Assembly (NCBI GenBank): GCA_023910675.1
Contig: JAAVWC010000006.1
Span: 1-64,000, forward strand
From: Gemmatimonas sp.
Lineage (GTDB): Bacteria; Gemmatimonadota; Gemmatimonadetes; Gemmatimonadales; Gemmatimonadaceae
Length of the DNA: 64,000 nt
Direction: 5' to 3'
This document shows positions 53,841-62,505 of this stretch, piece by piece. Position numbers and translations under genes: made by a program. Every line of letters starts with the position of its first letter. The stretch's first letter is position 1. The notes beneath the pieces are model-generated. The model saw only the letters and a list, made by a program, of their open reading frames with translations, was not told the origin of the DNA and ran no database searches.

Positions 53841-54271
53841 ATCCCGCTGAAATTGATGCCCTGGTAGCCAGCGCCCAGGCCGCCAAAGCGGCCGGACAAC
53901 CGGTCTCTTCGCTCATGGAAGAAGCGGGGGCCGCACTGGCTGCCGCTCCGGCCGTTCGCGCGCCGCAGCTGACCGACTTCGAGCAGACCATGCTCGGCAA
54001 CACCGAAGTCCCCATCGGCATGCTGCTTGATCTGACGCTGCCGGTGTCCATCGAGCTCGGTCGCACGAGCATGATGGTGCAGGAACTGCTGCGCCTCGGG
54101 CGTGGCTCGGTGATTCAGCTCGACCGCCTCGCGGGTGAGCCGATTGAGATCTATGTCGGCGATCGTCGCTTCGCCGAGGGTGAAGTGGTGGTGTTGGGCG
54201 AACACTTCGGCGTGCGCATCACGCGCGTGCTGGCCAACCCCGGCGCCGCCGGTTCGGCGAACGCCGCGTGA
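53837..54271 (+). CDS. fliN: Flagellar motor switch protein FliN
   Basis: 144 residues. SpoA domain with LLDLTLPVSIELGRTSMMVQELLRLGRGSVIQLDRLAGEPIEIYV and FGVRITRVL; the N-terminal 60 residues are Ala-rich. C-ring component that also docks FliH-FliI. Confidence 0.96.
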   Translation: MNPAEIDALVASAQAAKAAGQPVSSLMEEAGAALAAAPAVRAPQLTDFEQTMLGNTEVPIGMLLDLTLPVSIELGRTSMMVQELLRLGRGSVIQLDRLAGEPIEIYVGDRRFAEGEVVVLGEHFGVRITRVLANPGAAGSANAA

Positions 54272-54326
54272 GCTGCACGATGCCGGATTACGTGCCGCCC
54301 ACGACCTGAGCTACTGAGACGCTATC

Positions 54327-54961
54327 ATGTTGATCGCCGGACTTGGGGTGGTGGCCGCCCTCGCCTTCGTGCTCGGACTTGGCGCCGTGTGCCTGTGGGC
54401 ACTCAAGCGTTGGGGGGCGGGCGCCATGGGCGCGAAGAGCCGCCTGGCCGTCGAGGTCGTGCAGCGCGTGCCGCTTGGCCCCAAGGCAGGCTTGACCGTC
54501 GTGCGCGTCGGCGAGAAGGTCGTGGCGCTCTCGGTGAGCGATGGCGCGGTGACGACGCTCTTCGAACTGGACGAAGCCGATCGGCAGCGCGTGATTGCCA
54601 GCAGCACCGTCGCGCAGCCGCAGGCGTCGAGTGCGGAAGCCATGGCGGCGCTTGCGGCGTTCTCGCCGTCGTTCTCCGGCGCGTCGCTCTCGAGCAAGTT
54701 CGGCGCGATGCTGGGCAAAGCCGTGGCGCAGTCGGCGTCTCCGGCTATCGCGGCGGTCGATGACGCCGATACGGAGATCAGCCTGACGGCAGCAGCGTCG
54801 GCGGCGCCCTGCGGTGCAGGTGGTTCCGTTCACGCTCAACGAACGTTCGGAAATTCCCGGCTTTCTCACGGCGCCGATCACGACGAGCCATGGCGCGCCG
54901 GCTCACCTATTCGGCCGCCGCCCGACGCACCGCCGCCCCGCAGGACGGGGACTTCCGCAGC
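54327..54961 (+). CDS. fliO: Flagellar biosynthesis protein FliO, frame disrupted; 3' end uncertain
   Basis: N-terminal membrane helix (LIAGLGVVAALAFVLGLGAVCLWALKRW) followed by the FliO domain (LAVEVVQRVPLGPKAGLTVVRVGEKVVALSVSDGAVTTLFEL). The first frame is sound to about residue 160 (TEISLTAAASAAP). There a CCC run (54807-54809) breaks the frame; with CC the reading becomes APAVQVVPFTLNERSEIPGFLTAPITT. The stop then cannot be located with confidence, so the end is set at the probable fliP start. A long uninterrupted frame over this region is not one protein. Confidence 0.75.
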
Positions 54962-55350
54962 ATGCTCGGCGTCTCGCTGCGCAGCGCCACACGGCTCGCG
55001 GCCTTCGCCGGACTCGTCATGCTGGCGGGAGCATCGTCGCTGTCTGCACAGGCGGCGCCGCCAGCCTCGCCGCCTGGTCGCTCCGCCCGCCGCACAGCGC
55101 ACACAGCGCACACCGCCTGCGACGACGGCGGCGCCCGCCGCCACACCGACGACGCCGGCCAACGCCGCGCAGACGCCGGTTGTGATTGACCTGCCCAAAC
55201 TCGATCTGCCGCCGCTGACGCCCATCACGGTGGGTCGTCAGGCGCCGGTCCTCAACAAGGGCGCGCCCGTCCCAGCCGCGCGCACCTCGGCCCGGCAATG
55301 GCGCCGATCTCACCGCGCAGGCGGCCGCAGCAAAGCGTCCGACGAACGCG
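54890..55350 (+). other. Probable displaced fliP 5' end (signal peptide and linker) with two frame breaks
   Basis: A signal-peptide-like segment LGVSLRSATRLAAFAGLVMLAGASSLSAQA (ATG at 54962) is in frame with neither the linker VVIDLPKLDLPPLTPITVG that follows it nor the fliP core. One base removed near 55060-55085 and one near 55289 would join signal, Pro/Ala linker and core into one FliP with an N-terminal signal sequence, as is normal for FliP. Confidence 0.65.
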
Positions 55351-56115
55351 ATGGTCGTCGACTCGGCAAAGGACTCGCGCAACGCTCAGGCAGCGAGCCC
55401 TGCACCGATTGCCGCCGACGACGCCATCATGCGCATGATGCCGCAGATGGACGTAAAGCTGGGGGGGAATGGCGAAGACGGTGGCCTGCGACTGAACGGC
55501 ACTGTGGGCATCGTGGTGATGATGGGGCTGCTCACGCTGCTCCCCACGCTCATCCTCATGATGACGGGCTTCACCCGCATCCTGATCGTGCTGCAGTTCC
55601 TCAAGCAGGCCATGGGCACCCAGAGCGCGCCGCCAGGGCAGCTGCTCGCGGCGATGGCCCTGTTACTCACGGGGTTCGTCATGGGCCCCACGCTCGCCGA
55701 AATGAATCGCACCGCCATCACGCCATGGCTGGATGGCAAGATCACGCAGGTCGACATGATGAAGGAAGGCGTGAAGCCGATGCGTGGGTTCATGCTGCGG
55801 CAAACACGCGAGTCGGATGTGAAGGCGTTCGTCGAACTCAGTCGTATGCCGCGCCCGGCGACCGTCGATGATGTGCCACTGCATGTGCTCATGTCCGCGT
55901 TCGTCGCGAGCGAGCTGCGTACGGCGTTTCAGATCGGCTTTGCGATTTACCTGCCGTTTATCATCATCGACACCGTCGTCGCGAGTGTGCTCATGAGTAT
56001 GGGCATGTTCATGCTGCCACCGGCCATGATTTCATTGCCATTCAAGCTGCTGTTGTTCGTGCTGGTGGATGGATGGAGCCTCACCATTACGAGCCTGGTG
56101 CAGAGCTTCAAGTAG
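55351..56115 (+). CDS. fliP: Flagellar type III export gate protein FliP
   Basis: 255 residues in the intact frame. Four membrane helices and the FliP signatures: LPTLILMMTGFTRILIVLQFLKQAMGTQSAPPGQLLAAMALLLTGFVM, KAFVELSRMP, LHVLMSAFVASELRTAFQIGFAIYLPFIIIDTVV and MLPPAMISLPFKLLLFVLVDGW. The true N terminus, with its signal peptide, is probably encoded upstream in shifted frames. Last gene before a strong terminator. Confidence 0.9.
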   Translation: MVVDSAKDSRNAQAASPAPIAADDAIMRMMPQMDVKLGGNGEDGGLRLNGTVGIVVMMGLLTLLPTLILMMTGFTRILIVLQFLKQAMGTQSAPPGQLLAAMALLLTGFVMGPTLAEMNRTAITPWLDGKITQVDMMKEGVKPMRGFMLRQTRESDVKAFVELSRMPRPATVDDVPLHVLMSAFVASELRTAFQIGFAIYLPFIIIDTVVASVLMSMGMFMLPPAMISLPFKLLLFVLVDGWSLTITSLVQSFK

Positions 56116-56172
56116 GGGTACGTGATGTGGGGGTCAGAGGCGGTCCGGGGGGATCTGTCGCTGACATCGAAC

Positions 56173-56208
56173 ACGGGCTGACCGGGGCGATTGCCCTGGT
56201 TAGCCCGT
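56173..56208 (+). terminator. Terminator after fliP
   Basis: 11-bp stem acgggctgacc / ggttagcccgt (one G-T pair) with an inner GC hairpin, followed by TTTC, 58 bp after the stop. Ends the fliL-fliP unit. Confidence 0.8.
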
Positions 56209-56309
56209 TTCGCATTGCCGGGACTGACATTCCGGTCATTATGCCCGATCATGCAGCATTTGCCGCCCGCGAGTTCTGTGACCCAACGCGCACGACTCGA
56301 CTCGGCATG

Positions 56310-56317
56310 TTTTGCCG
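56310..56317. promoter_or_regulatory. TTTTGCCG element upstream of fliQ
   Basis: TTTTGCCG, the core of the 11-mer seen before flgB and fliL, 106 bp before the fliQ sigma54 site. The 361-bp fliP-fliQ gap otherwise holds only the terminator, this element, the element at 56362 and the promoter. Confidence 0.4.
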
Positions 56318-56361
56318 CTCGCTACCGAACCTCCCATCGCCATTCGACCCGGGAGTAAACA

Positions 56362-56376
56362 TGTAAACCATTGACA
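56362..56376. promoter_or_regulatory. TGTAAACCATTGACA element upstream of fliQ
   Basis: 13 of 15 positions identical to 39555-39569 upstream of flgB, 54 bp before the sigma54 site. Its AT content stands out against the GC-rich surroundings. Confidence 0.5.
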
Positions 56377-56415
56377 ATAAATGTCTTACAGCTCCACTAG
56401 CTGACCCGAGCATTG

Positions 56416-56431
56416 TGGCACCAACCCTGCT
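56416..56431 (+). promoter_or_regulatory. Sigma54 promoter for fliQ operon
   Basis: TGGCACC-AACC-CTGCT with exact GG-N10-GC spacing. Start predicted near 56442, ~35 bp before fliQ. Confidence 0.7.
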
Positions 56432-56476
56432 TCAAGCGGTGTCGGCAGCACCTCTCAATTCCTGAAGCCCACGACC

Positions 56477-56746
56477 GTGACCCATCAGCTCGTCATCGAC
56501 CTTTCCCGCGACGCGATCATGACCGCCCTCATGATCGCCGCGCCCCTGCTGCTCATTGCGCTCGGCGTCGGTCTGGTCATCGCGATCTTCCAGTCGGTCA
56601 CGCAGATCCAGGAGCAGACGCTCGTCTTCGTCCCCAAGCTCGTGCTCGTCGGCGGCGCCTTCATCGTCGGCATGCCCTGGCTCCTGCAGATCCTGATCAA
56701 GTTCACCACCCAGATCCTTCGCGGCATTCCCGCGATGGTCGCCTGA
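56477..56746 (+). CDS. fliQ: Flagellar type III export gate protein FliQ
   Basis: 89 residues, two membrane helices, with VGLVIAIFQSVTQIQEQTLVFVPKL, the FliQ signature. Export gate component. GTG start. Confidence 0.95.
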   Translation: MTHQLVIDLSRDAIMTALMIAAPLLLIALGVGLVIAIFQSVTQIQEQTLVFVPKLVLVGGAFIVGMPWLLQILIKFTTQILRGIPAMVA

Positions 56747-56774
56747 GCGAACGCTCCACACCGGCCTGGCTCCC

Positions 56775-57593
56775 GTGAACTCGCTGATCTTCGGGCTCCC
56801 CGACTTCTTCGCTCCCGGCGTCGCTGCTGCCTTCGTGCTGACGGCACTGCGCGTGGGCGGGTTGCTGCTGGTGGCGCCCGCCTGGTCTGCCAAGTCCGTC
56901 CCGATGCGCCTACGCACCGCGCTGCTCGTCATCTTCGCCGTCATGCTGCTCCCGGGCGCGCTTCACAGCGCCGACCGCACGCAGCTCGCCATTACGCCCG
57001 CCACGTTCCTCACCGAAACGGCGATCGGCTTCGCCCTCGGCTTCGCGGCCGCGCTGGTCGTCGCCGGTGCGGAGTTTGCCGGTGAACTCGCGACCAACAC
57101 GATCGGCCTCTCCGGCGTCGCGATCTTCGATCCGATCAACAACACGCAATCCGCACTGCTGTCGTCGTTCATGCAGCTCATGATGCTCACGCTGCTGCTC
57201 ATGGCCGGCGGCCACATCATCATGCTGCAAGCTGTCGCGCGCAGCTTCGCGGTCTTGCCGCTCGGTGCACCGATCGCGATCGATCTCGGTTTCATGCCGC
57301 TCGTCAAAGCCGGCGGCACCATCTTCGCGAGCGGGTTGCAGTTCGCGTCACCGGTGATTGCCGCGGTGCTCCTCACCAACCTCGCGCTGGCCATCCTCGG
57401 TCGCGCGGCGCCGCAGCTCCAGGTCATGAGTCTCGCCTTTCCGCTGCAGATCGGCGTGGGACTCATCACGTTTGCCGGTTCGCTCGGCCTCGTCGTGCAG
57501 GCGCTTGGCGATTGGCAGTCCAGCTACAGCACAACGGTGGAATCCTTTGTTCGGGCGGCGCTGTTGGCCCCTGAACCGGCGGGGAGGCGCTGA
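56775..57593 (+). CDS. fliR: Flagellar type III export gate protein FliR
   Basis: 272 residues, about six hydrophobic helices. FVLTALRVGGLLLVAPAWSAKSVPMRLRTALLV and FAGELATNTIGLSGVAIFDP match the FliR family. GTG start; 2 bp before flhB. Confidence 0.94.
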   Translation: MNSLIFGLPDFFAPGVAAAFVLTALRVGGLLLVAPAWSAKSVPMRLRTALLVIFAVMLLPGALHSADRTQLAITPATFLTETAIGFALGFAAALVVAGAEFAGELATNTIGLSGVAIFDPINNTQSALLSSFMQLMMLTLLLMAGGHIIMLQAVARSFAVLPLGAPIAIDLGFMPLVKAGGTIFASGLQFASPVIAAVLLTNLALAILGRAAPQLQVMSLAFPLQIGVGLITFAGSLGLVVQALGDWQSSYSTTVESFVRAALLAPEPAGRR

Positions 57594-57595
57594 CC

Positions 57596-58693
57596 ATGGC
57601 GGAGAACGACTCCGGCGAAAAAACAGAGGACCCTACCGGGAAAAAACTCGAGGACGCACGCGAGAAGGGCAACATCGCGAAGAGCCCCGAGTTCGTCACC
57701 GCCGCGTTCCTGCTCGGCTCTCTTATAGTCTTCTCGTTCGCGTGGCCGCCGCTCTGGCGTTTTCTCATGGACACCATGGGCGGCTCGCTCGCACAGGCGG
57801 CGGACGCCTCGCACGAAGGGCCCGGCCTCATTGCGTATCTGCAGGTCATGAGCTTCCGCATGATGGTCGCCATCGTCGGTGCCATGGCCGCGCTCTCGGT
57901 GATCGCGATTGGCGTGCAGGCCATGCAGACTGGCGGCTTGCTCACCACCCAGCCGCTCATGCCGAAGTTCGAGCGCATGAATCCGATCTCGAACATCGGC
58001 AAGTATCTCGGACCGCAGCCGTATGTCGACCTCGCCAAGTCACTGCTGAAGATGATCATCGTGAGCTACGCGGTCTACGCGACCCTCGCCGATGCGTGGC
58101 CAGACGTTCAGGGACTCGCGCTGAACAGCTCGCCGATGGCACTGATGCACCTGATGCAGACGTACGGCTACGCGCTGCTCAAGAATGCCGGCATGATGTT
58201 CGTCGTGCTCGCCGTTGCGGACTATGGGTTTCAGCGATGGAAGACGCACGAAGACCTGAAGATGACCAAGCAGGAAGTGAAGGAAGAAGGCAAGGCGCAG
58301 GAAGGCAACGCCGAAGTGAAGGGTCGCCGCCGTTCGCTGGCCCGTGAGCGCATCCGTCGCGCGATGTTCTCCAACGTGAAGACCGCCGACGTGGTGATCG
58401 TGAACCCCGTACACATCGCCATCGCCATCAAGTACGACCCCAGTGTCGCGCCCGCGCCGTACGTCGTGGCGCTCGGCGAACGCAAGATTGCGCTGCGCAT
58501 CAAGGAACTCGCGTTCCAGCACGGCGTCCCCGTGATCGAGAACAAGCCGTTGGCCCGTGCCATGATCAAAGTCGCCAAAGTGGGAACCATGATTCCGGTG
58601 GAGATGTACCTGGCGGTCGCGGAAGTCCTTGCGTTCGTCTTGCGTCAGCGTAACCGCTATGGCGCCGGCTGGCGCGGTACGGTGGCGGCATGA
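57596..58693 (+). CDS. flhB: Flagellar export specificity switch FlhB (NPVH variant)
   Basis: 365 residues. N-terminal GEKTEDPTGKKLEDAREKGNIAKSPE, four membrane helices, then the cytoplasmic domain. The autocleavage site reads N270-P271-V272-H273 (VIVNPVHIAIAIKYD) in place of the near-universal NPTH. The Asn-Pro pair needed for cleavage is intact. FlhB and FliK together switch export from hook to filament subunits. The stop overlaps flhA by 4 nt. Confidence 0.95.
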   Translation: MAENDSGEKTEDPTGKKLEDAREKGNIAKSPEFVTAAFLLGSLIVFSFAWPPLWRFLMDTMGGSLAQAADASHEGPGLIAYLQVMSFRMMVAIVGAMAALSVIAIGVQAMQTGGLLTTQPLMPKFERMNPISNIGKYLGPQPYVDLAKSLLKMIIVSYAVYATLADAWPDVQGLALNSSPMALMHLMQTYGYALLKNAGMMFVVLAVADYGFQRWKTHEDLKMTKQEVKEEGKAQEGNAEVKGRRRSLARERIRRAMFSNVKTADVVIVNPVHIAIAIKYDPSVAPAPYVVALGERKIALRIKELAFQHGVPVIENKPLARAMIKVAKVGTMIPVEMYLAVAEVLAFVLRQRNRYGAGWRGTVAA

Positions 58694-60780
58694 CCAGCGC
58701 GGCGCTCCCCATGCCGGACGTGAGCAAGGGCAAGGTCGCGGAAATCGCGCTGGCGCTCGTCGTCGTCACGATCCTCGCGCTCATCGTCGTACCGTTGCCC
58801 CCGGTGCTGCTCGACCTGTTCCTGGCCGCCTCCATCGGCTCGTCGCTCGTCGTACTGCTCGTGGCGCTGTACACCACGAACCCGCTCGACTTCAGCAGCT
58901 TCCCGTCGTTGCTGTTGCTGCTCACGCTGTTCCGCATTGGCCTCAACGTCTCGTCCACGCGCCTCATCCTCACCGAGGCGCACGCGGGCAAGGTCATCGA
59001 AGCGTTCGGCCAGTTCGTCATCGGCGGTAACTACGCCGTCGGTATCGTGATCTTCCTGATGCTGATCGGCATCAACTTCATCGTCATCACCAAGGGTGCC
59101 GGCCGAATCGCCGAAGTCGCGGCGCGCTTCACCCTCGATGCCATGCCTGGCAAGCAGATGGCGATCGACGCCGACTTGTCGGCGGGGCTGATCGACGAGA
59201 AGGACGCCCGCATCCGCCGCGAAGAGATTGCGCGCACCGCCGACTTCTACGGCGCGATGGACGGTGCCTCCAAGTATGTGAAGGGCGACGCGATCCTCGG
59301 CATCATGGTCGTCGTCGTGAACATTCTGGGCGGCATCTTCATCGGCGTCGTGCAGCGGGGCATGGACATCGGCAAGGCGGCTAGCACGTACACCATCCTG
59401 ACGGTTGGTGACGGTCTCGTCTCGCAGGTGCCGGCGCTCATCATCTCGACGGCGGCCGGTCTCATGGTCACCGCCGCCACCAGCACCGACAAGATGGGCA
59501 CGACGCTGACCAAGCAGCTCGGGTCGCATCCGCGTGCCATGTGGATGGTGGCCGGCGTGCTGGGCGCGTTCGCGCTCATTCCCGGCCTCCCCATGTTTCC
59601 GTTCGTCGCCATGGCCCTTGGCGCCGCGACGCTGGCCAAGGTATCAGAGAAGTCCGAGCGGCGCCGCATGGAGCTCGCAACGGTCACGACACCGGCGACT
59701 GGCGACATCTCCGATGCACCGATCGCGCCCGATCCCATGCAGGATCTATTGCAGATTGATCCTATCGAACTCGAAGTGGGCTACGCGCTCATTCCGCTCA
59801 TCGATGAGGGCCAGGGGGGCGATCTGCTCGAGCGTATTTCGCTCCTGCGCAAGCAGGCGGCGCTCGAGCTTGGCATTCTCGTACCGCCCATTCGCATTCG
59901 CGACGATATCCGTCTGCCGGCCAACGAGTACGTCATCAAACTGCGCGGCTCGGAAGTCGCGCGCGCCGAAGTACTCCCGCGTTTCATGATGGCGCTCAAC
60001 ACCGGCGGCGTCGTGGCGGAAATCGACGGTATGGAAACGATCGACCCGTCGTTCGGCATGCCCGCACGGTGGGTGGCGGCGGCGCGCCGCTCGGAAGCCG
60101 AAGCGCTCGGCTACGTCGTGGTCGAGCCGACCACGGTTGTAGCGACACATCTGCTCGAGACGCTCAAGGGCAGCGCGGCCGAACTGCTGGGCCGTCAGGA
60201 AGTGCAGGAAATGGTGGAGACGCTCAAGAAGTCGCACCCCGCGCTCGTGGAAGAAATCATTCCCGGCAAGGTGTCGCTCAGCGTGCTGCACCGCGTCCTG
60301 CAGCGTCTGCTCCGCGAGCGCGTGCCCATTCGCGATCTCGTCACGATTCTCGAGGCCCTCGGCGATGGCGCCGAGGCGACGAAGGATCCCGAGGCACTCA
60401 CCGAAGTCGTGCGCAAGGCGCTCACCAACGTCATTGCGCGGCTCTTCGCCGACCAGACGGGTACGGTACGTGGCATCACCATCGGCGCGCGTCTGGAAAG
60501 TGCACTCCTGGGGCTCTTCTCGCCGCGTGCGTCGCAGCCCAACGCGCCGGTGCTCACACCCGAATCGCTCGCGGCCATGCTGCGCGACCTGAACAACCTC
60601 GCGACCACGTATGCGGTCGATGGTCGCCCCATGCCGCTCATCACGCCGCCGTCGCTGCGGGTCGGCGTGCGCCGTCTCATTGAACCTGTGCTGCCCAGCC
60701 TGCCCGTGGTCTCGCTCGCCGAGCTCCCTGCGCAGATCACGTTGAGCAGTGTCGCTACCTGGGAGATGCCGAATGGCTAA
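58690..60780 (+). CDS. flhA: Flagellar export gate protein FlhA
   Basis: 696 residues. Eight N-terminal helices with PLPPVLLDLFLAASIGSSLVVLLV and the FHIPEP-region equivalent (VIFLMLIGINFIVITKGAGRIAEVAARFTLDAMPGKQMAIDADL), then the large cytoplasmic domain (VLHRVLQRLLRERVPIRDLVTILEAL) that binds chaperones. ATG overlaps flhB by 4 nt. Confidence 0.97.
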   Translation: MTSAALPMPDVSKGKVAEIALALVVVTILALIVVPLPPVLLDLFLAASIGSSLVVLLVALYTTNPLDFSSFPSLLLLLTLFRIGLNVSSTRLILTEAHAGKVIEAFGQFVIGGNYAVGIVIFLMLIGINFIVITKGAGRIAEVAARFTLDAMPGKQMAIDADLSAGLIDEKDARIRREEIARTADFYGAMDGASKYVKGDAILGIMVVVVNILGGIFIGVVQRGMDIGKAASTYTILTVGDGLVSQVPALIISTAAGLMVTAATSTDKMGTTLTKQLGSHPRAMWMVAGVLGAFALIPGLPMFPFVAMALGAATLAKVSEKSERRRMELATVTTPATGDISDAPIAPDPMQDLLQIDPIELEVGYALIPLIDEGQGGDLLERISLLRKQAALELGILVPPIRIRDDIRLPANEYVIKLRGSEVARAEVLPRFMMALNTGGVVAEIDGMETIDPSFGMPARWVAAARRSEAEALGYVVVEPTTVVATHLLETLKGSAAELLGRQEVQEMVETLKKSHPALVEEIIPGKVSLSVLHRVLQRLLRERVPIRDLVTILEALGDGAEATKDPEALTEVVRKALTNVIARLFADQTGTVRGITIGARLESALLGLFSPRASQPNAPVLTPESLAAMLRDLNNLATTYAVDGRPMPLITPPSLRVGVRRLIEPVLPSLPVVSLAELPAQITLSSVATWEMPNG

Positions 60781-61630
60781 TCACACGCAGGCCGAGCGCT
60801 TTCGCGGCGCCGACCTCTCGCGCGTGTCCGATCGTGCCCGTCGCACGCTCGGTGACGACGTCATGATTCTGCACACCCGCACCGTGCGCGACGGCGGCGT
60901 GCCGATGGTGGAAGTGCTGGCCGCACCCAGCTTCGCCCTCGATCATGTGCGCAGTCGCCTCGAGCCGCGTCCGTTGCCGGCGACGCTACGCAAGGCCGAT
61001 GGCCGTCCGTTCTGCATCGCGCTGGTGGGGCCCACGGGCGCAGGCAAGACGACGACGGCCGCCAAACTCGCGGTGCGCCGCGGCATGTTCGGCGCGGCGC
61101 GTTGTGGCTTGCTCACGATCGATACGTATCGCGTGGGCGGCATGGAGCAGTTGGCTACCTACGCTGAACTTGCCGACGTCCCGTTCGAAGTCGTGTACGA
61201 TGCGCGCGAAGTGGATGGCGCGATGAAGCGGTTGTCGCTGAACTGCGACGTGATCATCATCGACACCCCGGGCCGCAGTCCCGCGAGTGCGGAGCTCACC
61301 GAGCGGTGGCGTTCGCTGCTGGATACGATCGGACCGGACGAAGTCCATCTCGTGCTGCCGGCCTCGTTGCGTGCGGATCTCGCGGTGGATATTGGACGCG
61401 CGTACAGCACGTCGCGCGCGCATTGCGGCGCCACACATCTGCTCATCTCCAAGCTCGACGAAGTGCCGCGCGAGCGTGGGGTCACCGATATGGCACTCTC
61501 GCTCGAGATGCCGACGCGATGGGTGACCGACGGCCAGGATGTACCGGCCGACCTCAAGCCCGGCGTGCAGCGGTTGCTGCGCAGCTGGGGGCTGCCCGCC
61601 GATGCGGAAGCCGACTGGATGCCCGCCTGA
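60773..61630 (+). CDS. flhF: Flagellar SRP-like GTPase FlhF
   Basis: 285 residues. Short N-terminal B domain (ARRTLGDDVMILHTRTVRDGG), then the SRP-type NG domain: G1 GPTGAGKTTTAAKLA (86-100), DTYRVGGMEQLATYAELADVPFEVV, DTPGRSP (G3), TKxD-equivalent SKLDEV. FlhF sets flagellar position and number. The long basic N-terminal linker of other FlhF proteins is almost missing. The ATG overlaps flhA by 8 nt. Confidence 0.93.
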   Translation: MANHTQAERFRGADLSRVSDRARRTLGDDVMILHTRTVRDGGVPMVEVLAAPSFALDHVRSRLEPRPLPATLRKADGRPFCIALVGPTGAGKTTTAAKLAVRRGMFGAARCGLLTIDTYRVGGMEQLATYAELADVPFEVVYDAREVDGAMKRLSLNCDVIIIDTPGRSPASAELTERWRSLLDTIGPDEVHLVLPASLRADLAVDIGRAYSTSRAHCGATHLLISKLDEVPRERGVTDMALSLEMPTRWVTDGQDVPADLKPGVQRLLRSWGLPADAEADWMPA

Positions 61631-62505
61631 TGTCGAGCCTCCTCATGCCTCCGCCGCGTGGCACCGCGGCGCTCTCGCAAGCCGATGCCGTGCGCGCTGC
61701 GCGTACGGGAACGGGCGGCGATGGTGCCGGTGTGCCCACGTTGCTGGTGGCGAGTGGCCGCGGTGGATCGGGCGCGACGCTCATCTCGGCCTTGCTCGCG
61801 GTCAGTGCTGCGGGTGAGGGCAAGCGTGTGCTGCTCGTCGACGCCGATGACTTTGTCGGGCCCTTGGCGATGACGTTGGGTGTTGCGCCGCGGGCCAGCT
61901 GGGCCGATCTGCGCGGCGGCCGTGTCACGGCGCAGGAGATCGCGACACCGGTGAGCGCGACGCTCACGTTAGTGGCCGGTGGGGCGCCGCGGGTGGGCGC
62001 CGATCACCCGGCGACGCCCATGACGGCGGCCGAACGTCGCGCGTGCATGCGTCGCGTAAGTGCGTTGGCCGATCAGATGGATTTGGTGGTGTTCGACTGT
62101 GGCGCGCGGCTCGACACGGTGCTTGGCGCCGTAACCCCGCACGCCGATGAACGACTCGTTGCGGTCTCCGCCGGCAGTGATCCGGTGGGATTGGCAGCGA
62201 CGTACGCCCTGTGCAAGGCCGTGGTGCAGCGGCACAGTGCCCTTCCGGTAGATGTGCTCGTCAATCGTCATGAAGGCAGCGAGGCAACGCGCTGCTACGA
62301 CGCCATCGACGCCGGTGCCCGTCAGTTCCTGGGGCTCACAACGCGCCTGGCCGGAGCAATCCCGGCCGATTCCACACTTGATGCTGCGCTCCGCGCGGGG
62401 ATGCCCTTCCCCGATGCGGCCGCCGGATCTCCGGCGGCCATTGCCGCTCACGATGTCGTGATGCGCGTACTGGCCGCCCGAACCCCCTCCCGTTCCGGTG
62501 CTTGA
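61630..62505 (+). CDS. flhG: FlhG/FleN-like MinD-family protein with degenerate Walker A
   Basis: 291 residues. MinD-type fold: VLLVDADDFVG (A' Asp71), MDLVVFDCGARLD (Walker B) and AVSAGSDPVGLAATYALCKAV. The deviant Walker A that should be SGKGGVGKT reads SGRGGSGAT (42-50): both the signature lysine (now Arg44) and the P-loop lysine (now Ala49) are gone. It lies between flhF and fliA exactly as FlhG does. Likely a non-hydrolysing or altered regulator of flagellar number. ATG overlaps the flhF stop (TGATG). Confidence 0.9.
   Translation: MSSLLMPPPRGTAALSQADAVRAARTGTGGDGAGVPTLLVASGRGGSGATLISALLAVSAAGEGKRVLLVDADDFVGPLAMTLGVAPRASWADLRGGRVTAQEIATPVSATLTLVAGGAPRVGADHPATPMTAAERRACMRRVSALADQMDLVVFDCGARLDTVLGAVTPHADERLVAVSAGSDPVGLAATYALCKAVVQRHSALPVDVLVNRHEGSEATRCYDAIDAGARQFLGLTTRLAGAIPADSTLDAALRAGMPFPDAAAGSPAAIAAHDVVMRVLAARTPSRSGA

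Noticed and set aside
54327..55871. A single 514-residue protein covering fliO and half of fliP
   Set aside because: Only the first ~160 residues and one linker segment are sensible; the rest is out-of-frame FliP. It arises from frame breaks.
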